From: an uncultured Carboxylicivirga sp.
Lineage (GTDB): Bacteria; Bacteroidota; Bacteroidia; Bacteroidales; Marinilabiliaceae
Assembly (NCBI RefSeq): GCF_963674565.1
Contig: NZ_OY771430.1
Location: forward strand, 2,604,001 to 2,668,000
Length of the DNA: 64,000 bases
Direction: 5' to 3'
In this document: piece after piece, positions 1 to 11,000 of the stretch
Position numbering within the stretch: position 1 is the first letter of the stretch
Layout of the letters: every line of letters starts with the position of its first letter
Notes under the pieces: model-generated
Seen by the model: the letters and a program-made list of their open reading frames with translations, nothing else
Databases searched by the model: none
Told to the model about the DNA's origin: nothing
Made by a program: the position numbers and the translations under genes

Positions 1-1175
1 TTGCCTACAGTTGTACGTGCTACGTTCACACCTAAACCACCAACTCCATCTTTCTTTCTATACAGATAAATTATTCCGTCGTCTGCAATAAAGGTCTCAT
101 AGCCATAACCAATATCAGCCTGTTCTTTAATATCAAGTAACTCAAGATTAGGATAAGAAAACTCGGCTATTGCACTGCGGGCTTCTCCAAAGACTTCGAT
201 CAAATAAACTTTCACCTTATCTCCTTCCAGTATGGCATCTCCTACCCAATAACAGTTCACCTGTCCACCACCTGCATTATATATCTCATTTCCGGGAATA
301 ATTTCGAAAAAAGCACTTTGTCCTTTACCATTCGAATCCTTTCCTCCTAAACTTACCAAATTACCTTGTTTGTCCTGAATAACACATGCATTTCTTATAA
401 ACCCACCAATTGGATCAAGAATATTTTTTGTTGTATCATTGGCTGCACCATCAAACGAATCGTTAAAAAACCACATCGTTCGTCCATCAGGCAGTTCAAA
501 AGACACATCGTTATCGCCTGCTAACCAGGTTCCATCAACTGTTGATCGTTGATTATTCCATCGATACGTATTTAACACATCCAGCCCACCATTTCTGCTT
601 TGATCAAGCAATTCGATGCCATCAATAAAATACTGGCGACCCGCCGTTTGAGGATGAAAGCTAATGGTAAACTGCTTATCGAAAGATTTGAATGGCAGAT
701 GAAATGTTGTTGGTCCATATCGTAATGCATATAGCACCTCGTATTTCTGACCTGATTCTGTTGTGATCTTTACTATCATTCTGGCAAAATCGGGATTATT
801 AGTATAAGTTTTCCCTCCCCTGCTTTGATTAGAATCATATTCAAAAAACTCACTTTCGCGTGCCCAGAATTTCAATAAATAAATAGAATCATTACCAACA
901 GTTACAGTGGTTGATGAAGACACTGCATATTTATCAGCTGAGGCAGCTGTCAGATCAATTTTAAGTTCTTTACTGCCTTCTCTTGGACCTAAAGATGTAT
1001 TATCAACACCTTTTACTACAACTGAATTTACAGCAAACGAAGCATCAGCTCCCACTGCTGAATGGGTCCAATTTTCATCTATTCCGTTTTCAAACCCTCC
1101 ATTAACCAAATAGCTTTGAGCTACCAGCAATGAAGGAATGAAAAGTAGAATAGTTAATATTAGATTTTTATTCAT
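1..1175 (-). CDS. Secreted CBM-like plus beta-propeller protein (DUF4185/DUF5005-like), C-terminus cut by window edge
   Basis: The reading frame opens at an ATG at 1175 and runs without a stop for 391 codons to the window edge, so the 3' end is missing. Residues 1-20 are a signal peptide (ends LLVAQ). Residues about 21-185 look like a galactose-binding-type beta-sandwich (starts SYLVNGGFENG). From about residue 200 there are propeller-style repeats with motifs such as DGRTMWFFNDSF, resembling DUF4185/DUF5005 proteins found in PULs. The start is well supported: an AAGGAGGA Shine-Dalgarno lies 5 nt upstream and overlaps the stop codon of the preceding gene, which is unusual because Bacteroidota genes seldom carry strong SD sites. 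It is the last visible gene of the PUL operon. It probably binds or cleaves glycan at the cell surface; the enzymatic role is unknown. Confidence 0.8.
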   Translation of the reverse strand, partial: MNKNLILTILLFIPSLLVAQSYLVNGGFENGIDENWTHSAVGADASFAVNSVVVKGVDNTSLGPREGSKELKIDLTAASADKYAVSSSTTVTVGNDSIYLLKFWARESEFFEYDSNQSRGGKTYTNNPDFARMIVKITTESGQKYEVLYALRYGPTTFHLPFKSFDKQFTISFHPQTAGRQYFIDGIELLDQSRNGGLDVLNTYRWNNQRSTVDGTWLAGDNDVSFELPDGRTMWFFNDSFDGAANDTTKNILDPIGGFIRNACVIQDKQGNLVSLGGKDSNGKGQSAFFEIIPGNEIYNAGGGQVNCYWVGDAILEGDKVKVYLIEVFGEARSAIAEFSYPNLELLDIKEQADIGYGYETFIADDGIIYLYRKKDGVGGLGVNVARTTVG

Positions 1176-1186
1176 GCATGTCCTCC

Positions 1187-3148
1187 TTATTTTTCCGTAA
1201 TTCCTTTCCAGGTATCAGTTCTAAATGGTGAAGCCAATAACCCATCACTATTAATCAAATTGATCTCAATTGGATTATTGGCCCACCCGTAACGAACTGA
1301 CACAGGATCTTTTATTAAATCACTAAAAACAACTACTTTATCATCTTTGATATAAGCCTGAGCCCATACAAACTTCTTATCACTACCAGCAATTGCAAAT
1401 CCTTTCACATAACCATATTTGCTTTTATCCTGAGTGGATAAGCCTTTGCCAATATTTTTAAAAGACAGAATCAGCTTATTACCATCTTTTTCCATTTTAT
1501 CGAATTCGGGTCCCGAAGGTAGAACATCCTTACCATAGGCTATATTCAGGGCAGAATGTGCCAAACGATATCCCACATCTTTTTTATTTCTTGGATGAAT
1601 ATCAAAGGCTTCACCTATATCAGTAATCACTGCCTGACCAGTATTAGGCAAAGACAAGGTCATATTTTGAGCTTCCCGTAGTTCCGCCCATTCACTCTCC
1701 TGAGGCTGATCATCCAATGCCATAAAACTAGCCAGCTGCACCCATAAAAACGGAAAATCATACCCCCATTGTTTTCTCCAGTCGTTGATCATATTTGGAA
1801 ACAACTGACGATAACGATAGGCCTCCGAAGCATTATTTTCTCCCTGATACCAAATGGCACCTTTTATTCCATAACCAACCAATGGAGATATCATTCCATT
1901 ATACAAAAGGGAAGCAAAACTATTTGGACCAGTGCCCCTGCTCTCAAAACCGAAATCAGAACTTAATACAGAAGGTTTATAATCCCACTCTCCGGCCAAA
2001 GAATATTTTTCACCTCCAACTTCAAGGTATAGCTCTTCCGGCTTTCCATACATACCACCAACAACATTGGTATCTTTTATTCTAACAATAATTGTATTTT
2101 TTCCGGCTTTTAAGATTCCTGATTTGATCGGATAATTACGGTTAGCTGCCCAAAAAGAAATGGCACCTACCTGCTCTCCATTAATCCATGTAATATCTTC
2201 ATCATCAATGGGGCCCAGATTAATAACACCTTCTTTTCCTTCGATACTGCCAGGTAGTTCAATAACCTTCTTAAACCAGATAATACCATCTACTTTTTCG
2301 AGTTCTCCATCCCATGCCTTTGGCGCCATCATTTTTTGCCAGCCTTTTACTTTCGCATTTGGATCAAACCACTTCTTCTTTAAAGCAGGATCATTCTCCA
2401 GGGCTTTTTCAAATCGTTGAATATCTTCGGTGTTAAAGCCAATTGCCTCTTCACTCGTTTGTCCTTTATATTGAGCGTATTCAGAATTATTCATTGATGC
2501 TTCCCAGCTTGTCCAGGTCTCAATATCGGTTCCACCCCAGGATGAGTTGATTAATCCAATTGGAATATCCAATTCTTCTTCCAAACGCTTACCAAAGAAA
2601 TAGCCAACTGCAGAGAAAGTAGCTGCTGTTGCAGGATCACATTCAGTCCATGCAGATTCTTCAATATCAAATCTCTCCCTGGTCTGAATAACTTTTGGAA
2701 CTGTTAACAGACGAATGTTTTGATTAGTCGAATTTTTAATCGCTTCTTCTGCTGTCAGGTCCCCATTAAGGTTGAATTCCATATTAGACTGACCACTGCA
2801 TAACCAAACATCACCTATCAATATATTTTTAAACGTAATACTGTTGGTTTTCCCTACAATCTGCATTGTAAACGGACCACCATATTTCATTGGAGGAAGT
2901 TCGACCTGCCACAAACCCTTATTATCAGCCTTTGTAACAGCATCACTTCCATTAAAAGTAACTTTTACAGTTTCTTTTTTATCAGCCTTTCCCCATATTT
3001 TTATGATTTTATCTCGTTGCAAAACCATGTTATCAGAGAAAAAATGCGGCAAGCTAACCTTGGCATTTACAGCAATGGTTGAATAAAAAATAACAAATAA
3101 TACTCCTAGTTTTAAATACTTCATTATACAATAATTTAGAATCTTCAT
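1187..3148 (-). CDS. Sialate O-acetylesterase-like SGNH hydrolase
   Basis: A 653-residue secreted esterase of the sialate 9-O-acetylesterase type, predicted to remove O-acetyl groups from glycans. The nucleophile motif is GQSN (Ser121, in WLCSGQSNMEF). Other family blocks are INSSWGGTDIETW, the GAIWYQGENNA block, and a late FDIHPRNK carrying the Asp/His partner pair. A beta-sandwich insertion separates the halves of the catalytic domain, as is common in the family. Two starts are possible: ATG at 3148 or ATG at 3124, and the second gives a cleaner signal peptide (MKYLKLGVLFVIFY...NA). It is co-directional with the SusC gene upstream, separated by an intercistronic hairpin, and lies 11 nt before the propeller gene. 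De-acetylation would clear the way for the mannosidases of this PUL; the true substrate is inferred. Confidence 0.88.
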   Translation of the reverse strand: MKILNYCIMKYLKLGVLFVIFYSTIAVNAKVSLPHFFSDNMVLQRDKIIKIWGKADKKETVKVTFNGSDAVTKADNKGLWQVELPPMKYGGPFTMQIVGKTNSITFKNILIGDVWLCSGQSNMEFNLNGDLTAEEAIKNSTNQNIRLLTVPKVIQTRERFDIEESAWTECDPATAATFSAVGYFFGKRLEEELDIPIGLINSSWGGTDIETWTSWEASMNNSEYAQYKGQTSEEAIGFNTEDIQRFEKALENDPALKKKWFDPNAKVKGWQKMMAPKAWDGELEKVDGIIWFKKVIELPGSIEGKEGVINLGPIDDEDITWINGEQVGAISFWAANRNYPIKSGILKAGKNTIIVRIKDTNVVGGMYGKPEELYLEVGGEKYSLAGEWDYKPSVLSSDFGFESRGTGPNSFASLLYNGMISPLVGYGIKGAIWYQGENNASEAYRYRQLFPNMINDWRKQWGYDFPFLWVQLASFMALDDQPQESEWAELREAQNMTLSLPNTGQAVITDIGEAFDIHPRNKKDVGYRLAHSALNIAYGKDVLPSGPEFDKMEKDGNKLILSFKNIGKGLSTQDKSKYGYVKGFAIAGSDKKFVWAQAYIKDDKVVVFSDLIKDPVSVRYGWANNPIEINLINSDGLLASPFRTDTWKGITEK

Positions 3149-3165
3149 TAAGCAGAAATAGTTTA

Positions 3166-3202
3166 TAAGGAAGAGGATCTTAATAAAGAAACCTCTTCCT
3201 TA
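3166..3202 (-). promoter_or_regulatory. Intercistronic hairpin between SusC and the esterase gene
   Basis: Perfect 11-bp inverted repeat (TAAGGAAGAGG at 3166-3176, CCTCTTCCTTA at 3192-3202) with a 15-nt loop, in the gap after the SusC stop. No U-run follows the stem on the minus strand, so it is more likely an mRNA-stability or processing element than a full terminator. Such hairpins can set the SusC level above that of downstream genes (inference). Confidence 0.6.
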
Positions 3203-3229
3203 ATACACCCTTGTAATTATAACCACTCA

Positions 3230-6200
3230 CTAAAATGACACTTGCAATCCAAGATTTACAACCCTTTGATTCATATAAGCATCCCCTGCTGTATTTGTTG
3301 ATATTTCAGGGTCTTGCTGATATTTATCATAGCTTGTTAATGTTAACAGGTTATATGCGTTAACATAGAATCGTGCCGAACTAATGTTAAAAGGCAACAT
3401 ACGCTGTGGCAGCTGGTAACCAATATCAACCGTTTTTAATCTCACATACCATGCATCAACCAACCAAAAATCAGACATATAAGCCGAACTACTATTAACT
3501 GTGGTTGGGTTGGTTGTTAACCTTGGGAAAGTAGCTGTTTCAGCTGTTTCTGGTGTCCAACGATCAAGGTGAATTGGTTGAAACTGACTTTTGAATGGTT
3601 CAATACCAGTACCCACAACACTAAAGCTATATCCGAAGGTGCCCTGGAATAATACGTTGACCGATAAACCTCGATAGAAGAATCCAAAAGACCAACCCAA
3701 AGTAGTATTGGGTAAATTAGGTTTACCTATTGGGCCTCTGTCAAAATTATCAATAACTCCATCACCATTTAAATCGGCATATTTTAAATCACCGGCCTGA
3801 ATAGGTACATCGCTGATTGGCACAGCCACATTATTATCTGGATTTGCATCATTATTATTAGCGATATCCTGCTGCGAGTAGAATCCTAAATAGGTATAGC
3901 CAAATGGCTGATTGATAGGATGACCTGTTTCGGCCAGCCAAGGATAAGCCTGCTCAGCCTCTGCTTTGTATATCACCTTGTTTTTAGCATATGAGAATAC
4001 AAAATTGGTATTGAAATGCACTTCTCCAAAGCGTGTTTGATATCCAACCTGACCATCAAAACCTTTATTCTCTGTTTCAGCCACATTACTTGGTGCAACA
4101 CCAATTCCCAGAATATTGGATACATCTTGTTGGGTTACCAGCTGATCGTAACGAAACTCATGGAAATAATCGATGGTAAAAGAGAATTTGTTGTAAAGAT
4201 TCGCATCGATACCGACATCAAACTTTCGGGCTTTCTCCCAGGTCACCAGGCTATTACCCATATCCCCTTCATATATTGTGGGATAAACAGTATTATTATC
4301 TTCTCCAAACACATATCCTCCTCCAGACTGATAAACCTGACGATATAAATATCGATTTCCAAAAGCCACATCGGATCCAACTAAACCATAAGATGCTCTA
4401 AGTTTCAACAGTTGGATGTTCCCAAAATTATTCTTAAAAAACGATTCTTCAGAAATGCTGTAGCCCACACCAAGTGCAGGAAAGAATCCAAAACGATTAT
4501 CTTTTCCAAATCGGTCAGTTCCATTGTAGGCTCCACTAAAATCAAATAAATATTTGTTTTTATAATTATAATTCAGTTTGGCTGTATAACCTTGTGAATT
4601 CTCAGGAACATCAGCTTTTGACTGAGGACTCTGACGATTATAAATCAATCCAAAACTTACATTATGATCCAACTGAAATGTTCTGTTGTAGTTCAAAAAG
4701 CCCTGAATATTTAAATCGCGATAAAACTGTTCCTGACTTACATTCACACCATAACTCCCATAGGCATAGTTACCTCTTGGATCGATGGTGTAAATATCGT
4801 TTGCAGCATCGTAATGATAAGTCGGATATTCATTCCTAACCAGTTCTCTTTTGTTTTCTTCAATACTTGAGTAAGCCAAACGTCCTGAAAGTTCAAGACC
4901 TTCCAGAATAAAATCCAGCTTTTGTGTGGCCGAGAATAAAATGTTATTATCGGTACGACGAAATCGTGAGTAACCTTCATTTGCAATCCTTGCATTGATG
5001 GTTGGAAGTTTCTCATCGGTATCGTAAGCATAAGTATAGCTTCCATCAGGATTGAGTACCGGTGCCGAATAAGGATGAATCTTAGCAAAATTATAAATTT
5101 CGCTTACCACATTTTGTCCACGAGGCTCGTTAATATTTCCAAATCGTGAGGTTATATCCAAACGTAAGGTTGTGGTTTTAGTCACATCAAAATCAAGATT
5201 TGAACGAAAGTTAAATCGACGATAGAAATAATTGTTATTCAACTCGTTAAAAGGATCATTAAAATCACGAACCAAACCATTCTGATAAAAGGCTCCTCCT
5301 GAAATAAAATACCTCAGTTTTTCTGTTCCTCCTGTAAAATCGAGGTTTGCATTGTGCTGAAAAGCTATCTTCTTGAAGATCTCCTCATACCAATTTACGT
5401 TTGGATGTCCGTATGGATCCTCTCCACTTTTGAACAGATCGAGATCTTCCTGTGTAAACTTAGCTTGCAAACCATCATTCTCGTATGCTTCGTTCACCAA
5501 CATGGCTGTTTGATAGGCATCTAAGAATTCGGGTGTACGTACCGGCATTTGAAGGCCACTTTCAACCCTTAGGTTTACCTGTGGTTTACCTTCTTTTCCT
5601 CGTCGAGTTTTGATTACCAATACACCATTGGCTCCTTTAATACCATAAATAGCCGTTGTGGAGGCATCTTTCAGGATAGAGATACTTTCAATCTCATTTA
5701 CATTGATCTGCGAAAGCTGATCGTATGAATATTGCACATCATCAACAACAATTAAAGGTTTGTTTCCTTCATCATTCAAAGAACTGGCACCTCGTATAAA
5801 AAAGTCGGAGGCATCACGTCCGGGCTGTCCAGACCGCTGCTGGGTAAAGAATCCCGGCATTCTACCGTACAAGGCATTTTGAACACTTGCTGTTGGAATA
5901 GTTCTCAGTTCCTGTGCCTGAATACCACTAACCGCACCGGTATTGGTGATACGTTTGGTTTCACCATATCCAACCACTACCACTTCATTTAAATCGGTGA
6001 TATCAGGTATTAATACAATATTCAGCACTTTACGATTACCAATTACTCTTTCTTCTCGTTTGAAACCGATAAAGTCAAATAACAGTTTGTCTCCTGTTTT
6101 TACATCTAGCTTAAACTTTCCATCATAATCGGTGATAGTACCAATGGTTGTTCCCTCAATGTAAACATTCACCCCAGGGAGCACCTCTCCATCATTTGCT

Positions 6201-6286
6201 GATACACTACCGGTGATGGTTATTTGCTGGGCATACGACAAACTGATTGTCAGTACACCTATAATAAATATAATTATTCGTTTCAT
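3230..6286 (-). CDS. SusC-like TonB-dependent outer-membrane transporter (second)
   Basis: A SusC/RagA-family receptor of about 1018 residues that imports oligosaccharides through the outer membrane with TonB energy. It has a signal peptide (MKRIIIFIIGVLTISLSYAQ), a carboxypeptidase-regulatory-like beta-sandwich at about residues 20-95 (GSVSANDGEVLPGVNVYIEG), the SusC signature VVVVGYG leading into the plug domain at about 105-230, then the beta-barrel. It has no STN domain, so anti-sigma signalling is not expected. An in-frame TTG lies two codons further upstream (6292), but the ATG at 6286 is preferred. It follows the SusD gene ending at 6329 and is the last of the nutrient-uptake genes. 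The order D-C-D-C in this block is odd, since a SusD normally follows its SusC. Confidence 0.93.
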   Translation of the reverse strand: MKRIIIFIIGVLTISLSYAQQITITGSVSANDGEVLPGVNVYIEGTTIGTITDYDGKFKLDVKTGDKLLFDFIGFKREERVIGNRKVLNIVLIPDITDLNEVVVVGYGETKRITNTGAVSGIQAQELRTIPTASVQNALYGRMPGFFTQQRSGQPGRDASDFFIRGASSLNDEGNKPLIVVDDVQYSYDQLSQINVNEIESISILKDASTTAIYGIKGANGVLVIKTRRGKEGKPQVNLRVESGLQMPVRTPEFLDAYQTAMLVNEAYENDGLQAKFTQEDLDLFKSGEDPYGHPNVNWYEEIFKKIAFQHNANLDFTGGTEKLRYFISGGAFYQNGLVRDFNDPFNELNNNYFYRRFNFRSNLDFDVTKTTTLRLDITSRFGNINEPRGQNVVSEIYNFAKIHPYSAPVLNPDGSYTYAYDTDEKLPTINARIANEGYSRFRRTDNNILFSATQKLDFILEGLELSGRLAYSSIEENKRELVRNEYPTYHYDAANDIYTIDPRGNYAYGSYGVNVSQEQFYRDLNIQGFLNYNRTFQLDHNVSFGLIYNRQSPQSKADVPENSQGYTAKLNYNYKNKYLFDFSGAYNGTDRFGKDNRFGFFPALGVGYSISEESFFKNNFGNIQLLKLRASYGLVGSDVAFGNRYLYRQVYQSGGGYVFGEDNNTVYPTIYEGDMGNSLVTWEKARKFDVGIDANLYNKFSFTIDYFHEFRYDQLVTQQDVSNILGIGVAPSNVAETENKGFDGQVGYQTRFGEVHFNTNFVFSYAKNKVIYKAEAEQAYPWLAETGHPINQPFGYTYLGFYSQQDIANNNDANPDNNVAVPISDVPIQAGDLKYADLNGDGVIDNFDRGPIGKPNLPNTTLGWSFGFFYRGLSVNVLFQGTFGYSFSVVGTGIEPFKSQFQPIHLDRWTPETAETATFPRLTTNPTTVNSSSAYMSDFWLVDAWYVRLKTVDIGYQLPQRMLPFNISSARFYVNAYNLLTLTSYDKYQQDPEISTNTAGDAYMNQRVVNLGLQVSF

Positions 6287-6328
6287 ATTCAATATTTTAT
6301 CACTTATAAAAATTGATAAACATTCGCT

Positions 6329-8047
6329 TTACCAACCCGGATTCTGCACCATATTATCGTTCTTAATAACCTCATTGTATGGGATTGGGTAGAAGTATTG
6401 ACGAGTTGCAAATGAAGGCTGCAATATTTCAATCTCCCTCATATTAAGATCCGACGCGCTTTTGATGATTTGTAATCCTTTAATGGATTCATTCATTACA
6501 TCCTCAGCAATTTTCCATCGTCGCACATCCCAATATCGTTGCTCTTCAAAAGCCATTTCAATGCGACGTTCATTTTGAATAATCTTACGCATTTCAGCTT
6601 TTGACATACCTGCCTTCAGACCATACATTTCATCATCGCCAGCCTCAATGCCAGCACGATTTCTTAAGTCGAAGATTACCTGATAAACCTCATCGGTAGG
6701 ACCTGCATACTCATTTTGTGCTTCGGCATAATTCAAAAGAATTTCGGCATACCGGAATAAAATCCATTCATGCAATGTATTTGAGTATTCTTTTGAACCT
6801 TCGAAATTCCCCATAAACTTGCGCATGTAGTAACTCGATTTGGTTTTCTGATTCGCAATATTTGGATTGTTTACACCTCCATCAAAAGTTTCGATGGTTG
6901 TTGACAGCCAATCTGAACCATTGTGAATAACCGTTTTGTTCATTCTTGGATCGCGATTATCATACATATTAAGCATGTTATAGCCCGAGGTTTCATCATC
7001 GATTGATTTACCATTCAGCATTGGGAATGCATCAACCAGATTTTGAGAAGGACTGGTTCTGCCATTGCCCATCGCATTTCCTGAAAACCCAACAGGACCA
7101 TTGGTGTATTCAATACTTGTGTTTTCTCCACTCTGTCTGTAAAAGATTACTTCTTTATTGGCAGGTGTTGTAAACACATCGTTGAAATTTGGCAGAAGCT
7201 CAAAATAGGTATAGTTATCAATGAAGTATTTAGCAGCATCAGCAGCTGCTTTCCAACGTTGAGCATCTTCATCAACATAGCCGGTAAGAGGATTTGATGC
7301 ATCAATATTGCCCCCATTAAACAAAGGACTGGCAGCATATAGTAATACCCTGGATTTAAGCGCCATGGCTGATTCGCGTGTTACTACGTGTCCATAGGCT
7401 GACAAATCTGTGATAGGTGCAATTCTCAGACTATCACGTATCTCATCCAACTCATTAACGATATAGTTTACACATTCTTCAAACGTATTACGAGGTAATT
7501 CCAGGTCATCACCCAACTGACGAACCTCATCTCCCATAATAGGCACGCCACCATAGCGTTTAATCAATTCGAAATACAGAAAAGCTCTGATAAACCTTGC
7601 TTCACTTTTCCAGGCACTATTGAGTGGTAAACCATCATTAAAAGTTTCCATTAACGGAACCACATCAATGTTACTGATGAACGTGCTTGCTATTCGAATA
7701 CCATGATAATAATCGCCCCAGGCCATATCTGAATAGATAGTGCTGGCTGAGGTGTATTGTCCGGTTGCCAATTTTGCTACAGCATTTTCGGTAATGGCCG
7801 ACGATATGGCATCATCAGATGCCGCATCAAGATAATCTCCTCCAACCCGATTATGACCGTTTGGAAGTCGGGAATAAACCGAAGTAAGATATTTATAAGC
7901 CTGTTTTCCCAATGAATCGGTTGTAGAAAACACAAAATCAATGGTGAACTGTTCCAATGGAACCGTCTCGTAATCATCCTCACACGAAGAATAGAATAAG
8001 ACGATTATGCCAATGAACAGGAATATGATTAATTTCTTAATTTTCAT
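6329..8047 (-). CDS. SusD/RagB-family glycan-binding lipoprotein (first partner)
   Basis: A 572-residue SusD-like surface lipoprotein that forms the lid of a SusC transporter and captures glycans. The signal sequence ends at a lipobox (FYSSC) and is followed by acidic residues (EDDYE), which fits the Bacteroidota surface lipoprotein export signal. Family motifs are visible: a TPR-like helical region with EARFIRAFLYFELIKRYGG, and the C-terminal block NERRIEMAFEEQRYWDVRRW. It lies 23 nt downstream of the SusC gene at 8071-11184, the canonical SusC-SusD pairing, and 42 nt upstream of the second SusC. Confidence 0.93.
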   Translation of the reverse strand: MKIKKLIIFLFIGIIVLFYSSCEDDYETVPLEQFTIDFVFSTTDSLGKQAYKYLTSVYSRLPNGHNRVGGDYLDAASDDAISSAITENAVAKLATGQYTSASTIYSDMAWGDYYHGIRIASTFISNIDVVPLMETFNDGLPLNSAWKSEARFIRAFLYFELIKRYGGVPIMGDEVRQLGDDLELPRNTFEECVNYIVNELDEIRDSLRIAPITDLSAYGHVVTRESAMALKSRVLLYAASPLFNGGNIDASNPLTGYVDEDAQRWKAAADAAKYFIDNYTYFELLPNFNDVFTTPANKEVIFYRQSGENTSIEYTNGPVGFSGNAMGNGRTSPSQNLVDAFPMLNGKSIDDETSGYNMLNMYDNRDPRMNKTVIHNGSDWLSTTIETFDGGVNNPNIANQKTKSSYYMRKFMGNFEGSKEYSNTLHEWILFRYAEILLNYAEAQNEYAGPTDEVYQVIFDLRNRAGIEAGDDEMYGLKAGMSKAEMRKIIQNERRIEMAFEEQRYWDVRRWKIAEDVMNESIKGLQIIKSASDLNMREIEILQPSFATRQYFYPIPYNEVIKNDNMVQNPGW

Positions 8048-8070
8048 TATCCATAGAATTTAGTTGGTTA

Positions 8071-11000
8071 TCAAAACTTGATATTAACACCTGTGCTCAA
8101 AACCCTTTGCAAAGGGTAATTCACAAAGCTCACTTCCGGATCTACCAGATCAAAATCAGCTTTTGTCAACAGGTTCTGACCACTCACAAAGAATTTGATT
8201 CTGGTACCTCCAAGGTATCTGTGACTTAATGATTCCGGTAACGTATATCCCAGGTATAGATCTTTCAATCGGAGGTAATTTCCGGAACGAATCCAGAAAG
8301 AAGTCCACCATCCGTTGGGATTCATATTGTAAGTATTTCCACCAGCAGTGAGACGTGGATAAGTAGCTGTTGCTGCAGTTTCTGGGGTCCATCTGTCCTG
8401 CATATGGCTATAAGCCTGTCCATAACCTTGACCAACACCCTGGAATCCGGCCATCAACACATCATCACCCATATAAAGGTCACGATTGTATGCACCCTGG
8501 AACAAAACATTAAAATCAAATCCTTTGTAGTTAAATCCCAGTGTTATTCCATAATATGATGTTGGTTTATCACCTCCAATCATAGTCATGTCAAACTGAT
8601 CAATAACACCGTCGTTATTAAGATCTTTGTATTTAATATCGCCAGGTTGAATATCATAGCCCTCTATTACAGGACTGCTCTGAATTTCTTCAACCGAATT
8701 AAATAAACCATCGGCCTGTAAACCAAAAATAGCACCTGCCGGTTTTCCGGTAACTTTATTATATTCTTCCTGGCGGTATTGCTCATCAATAAAAACCAGT
8801 TCTGATGCATTTTGCCCCCAATTGGCAGTGATGAAATAATTAAAGTCGCCCCAATTATTCTGATAGGTTAAACTAAGTTCTCCACCATAATACAGCTTCT
8901 CTCCAATATTTTCAGCCGGATAACTCATCCCCATCAGTTCAACACTTCGTCCTCTGATTTGAAGTAGATCGTAATAAAAATCTCTGTAGTAATCAGCTGA
9001 AAGTTGCAAACGGTCACCGAACAATGAGATATCTGTTCCTACATTAATTTTATCACCTTTTTCCCAGGTTAAATTTGTATTAGCAAGAGCATTATCAATA
9101 TTTGCTTCTCCTAATCCATGATTAATTCCTTGTGGATATGAATAATCAAAAATTGTGGTTGTGTAAGTTGATCTCCATCCATAATAGCTTGAATTATCGA
9201 TGCCATTACCTGTTTTTCCATAAACGGCTCTTAATTTCAATTGATCTAACCATGTAGCTTCACTCAGAAAATTTTCTTTACTAATATCCCAACCTAAACC
9301 AACAGCATAAAATGTTCCCCATTGATTACCCGGAATATATCTGTTATAATAACTCTCTGTGACTGCCGCTTCAGCAAAATATTTATTGTCGTAATTATAG
9401 CGCCCCCTAAAAGCAATATTGGCCGGTTGCTGTGGCAAATCATAGTTAAGAGTCACCACATGCTGATCGGCATGAATGCTGGCATCCAGCTTATGTTTGC
9501 CAAATGCTTTTTTGTAATCAAATCCAACCTGTCCATACCAATAACGTGAGCTCTGAACGGCAACAAAGGAGTTTATCTGTGGTGATAAAACTCCAAAAGG
9601 ATCATATCGGCCATCTTCACCCTCCTCACCAGCAATATATTCATAAACCAGACTTTGTTTATCACGAACAACTGCTGATGCATTTTGTGCTGATAAATTA
9701 GAAAAGGCTTCAAAACTCAATCCTTCAACAAATCTTTTAAGATCGTAGGTTAGATTAAGACTGGCAATAATATCGCGTGTCTCATCTTTGATATAACCTG
9801 AGTTAATGGTTTGAGACATGATGTTGTTATAAAACGAGATATTACCTCCATAGGATCCGTTTGGATTATAAATAGGATAGGCATTATTAGGAGTATTGTA
9901 AAGTGCTCTAAGAATTGTAGAATAGCCTGCACCCGGTTGATTTCCTTCTTCCACTCTACCAATTACCGTAACACCAATATTTAAATCTTCTGTAACATCC
10001 ACCTCTATCTTTGAGTTGATTTGATATCGGTCGAGAGTTAAATTGGTTTCATATGAATTTTGCTCAGATGTTTTGAAAAATCCTTCCTGATTAAAATAAC
10101 CAACACTAACAAAATAGCGGGCTACAGCTCCACCACCGGCCACATTCAGATTATATGACTGAATGGGTGCATAATCTTCCATAACCTCATCGTACCAATT
10201 CACATCCGGATGAGCGATTGGATCAGAGCCATTTCGGTATGATTCAAAATCCTCATATGAATAAGCCGGTGTTTTACCATTGTTCTGTAATGCTTCATTC
10301 AAAAGGTAAGCATATTTATAGGCAGGTAATGGTTTTGGCGTTTTAATAGTACTCTGAATACCATAACGGCCCGTAAACGACAAACGAGATTTACCGGACT
10401 GTGGCTTTTTAGTGGTAACCAGCAACACACCTCTTGAACTTCTCATTCCTAAAAACATAGATGACAAAGCATCACGCTGAATAGAAACAGATTCGATATT
10501 TTCGGGATCTAAAGAAAAAAGTTCACGTTGAATACCATCAACCACTACAACAGGTGCCATTCCTCGTGAATTAATACTAAACATGGTATTATCACTTGGG
10601 GCTGAATTGCCCGTTACAGGAGCATTTCCTCCAATAACAGAAACAAAATTAGAAGATGTATTGGGAGATTTAAAACCCTGATATTGCGAAATATTTAACC
10701 CCGCTAATCGACCGGCAAAAGAGTTAACTATGGTGTTAGCCAAAGGAGAGGCTATCTGATCGGTATAGATAGTGGATGAAGCACCTACAAAACCGTCCTT
10801 CTCAACAGTTCCGTATACTACATCCAATTCATGAGGATCTCTAAGGTATTTTTCTGTTAGCGAAACCGAAATAACACCTTCAGTCAGATCTTTTGCGGTA
10901 AGTTTCTTTTCACGGATATAAAAATTATCGTGTTGAAAAACCAAAACCTGACCAGATTCCAGTTTAAGATCGAATAAACCTGAAACATTGGTAGTGTCCT

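Noticed and set aside
4744..5088. Medium-length open frame inside SusC on the same strand (114 codons)
   Set aside because: It lies wholly within the strongly supported SusC frame, has no recognisable domain and reflects frame shadowing. The same applies to other frames of 60-135 codons inside known genes, such as 28522-28920 and 49845-50252.
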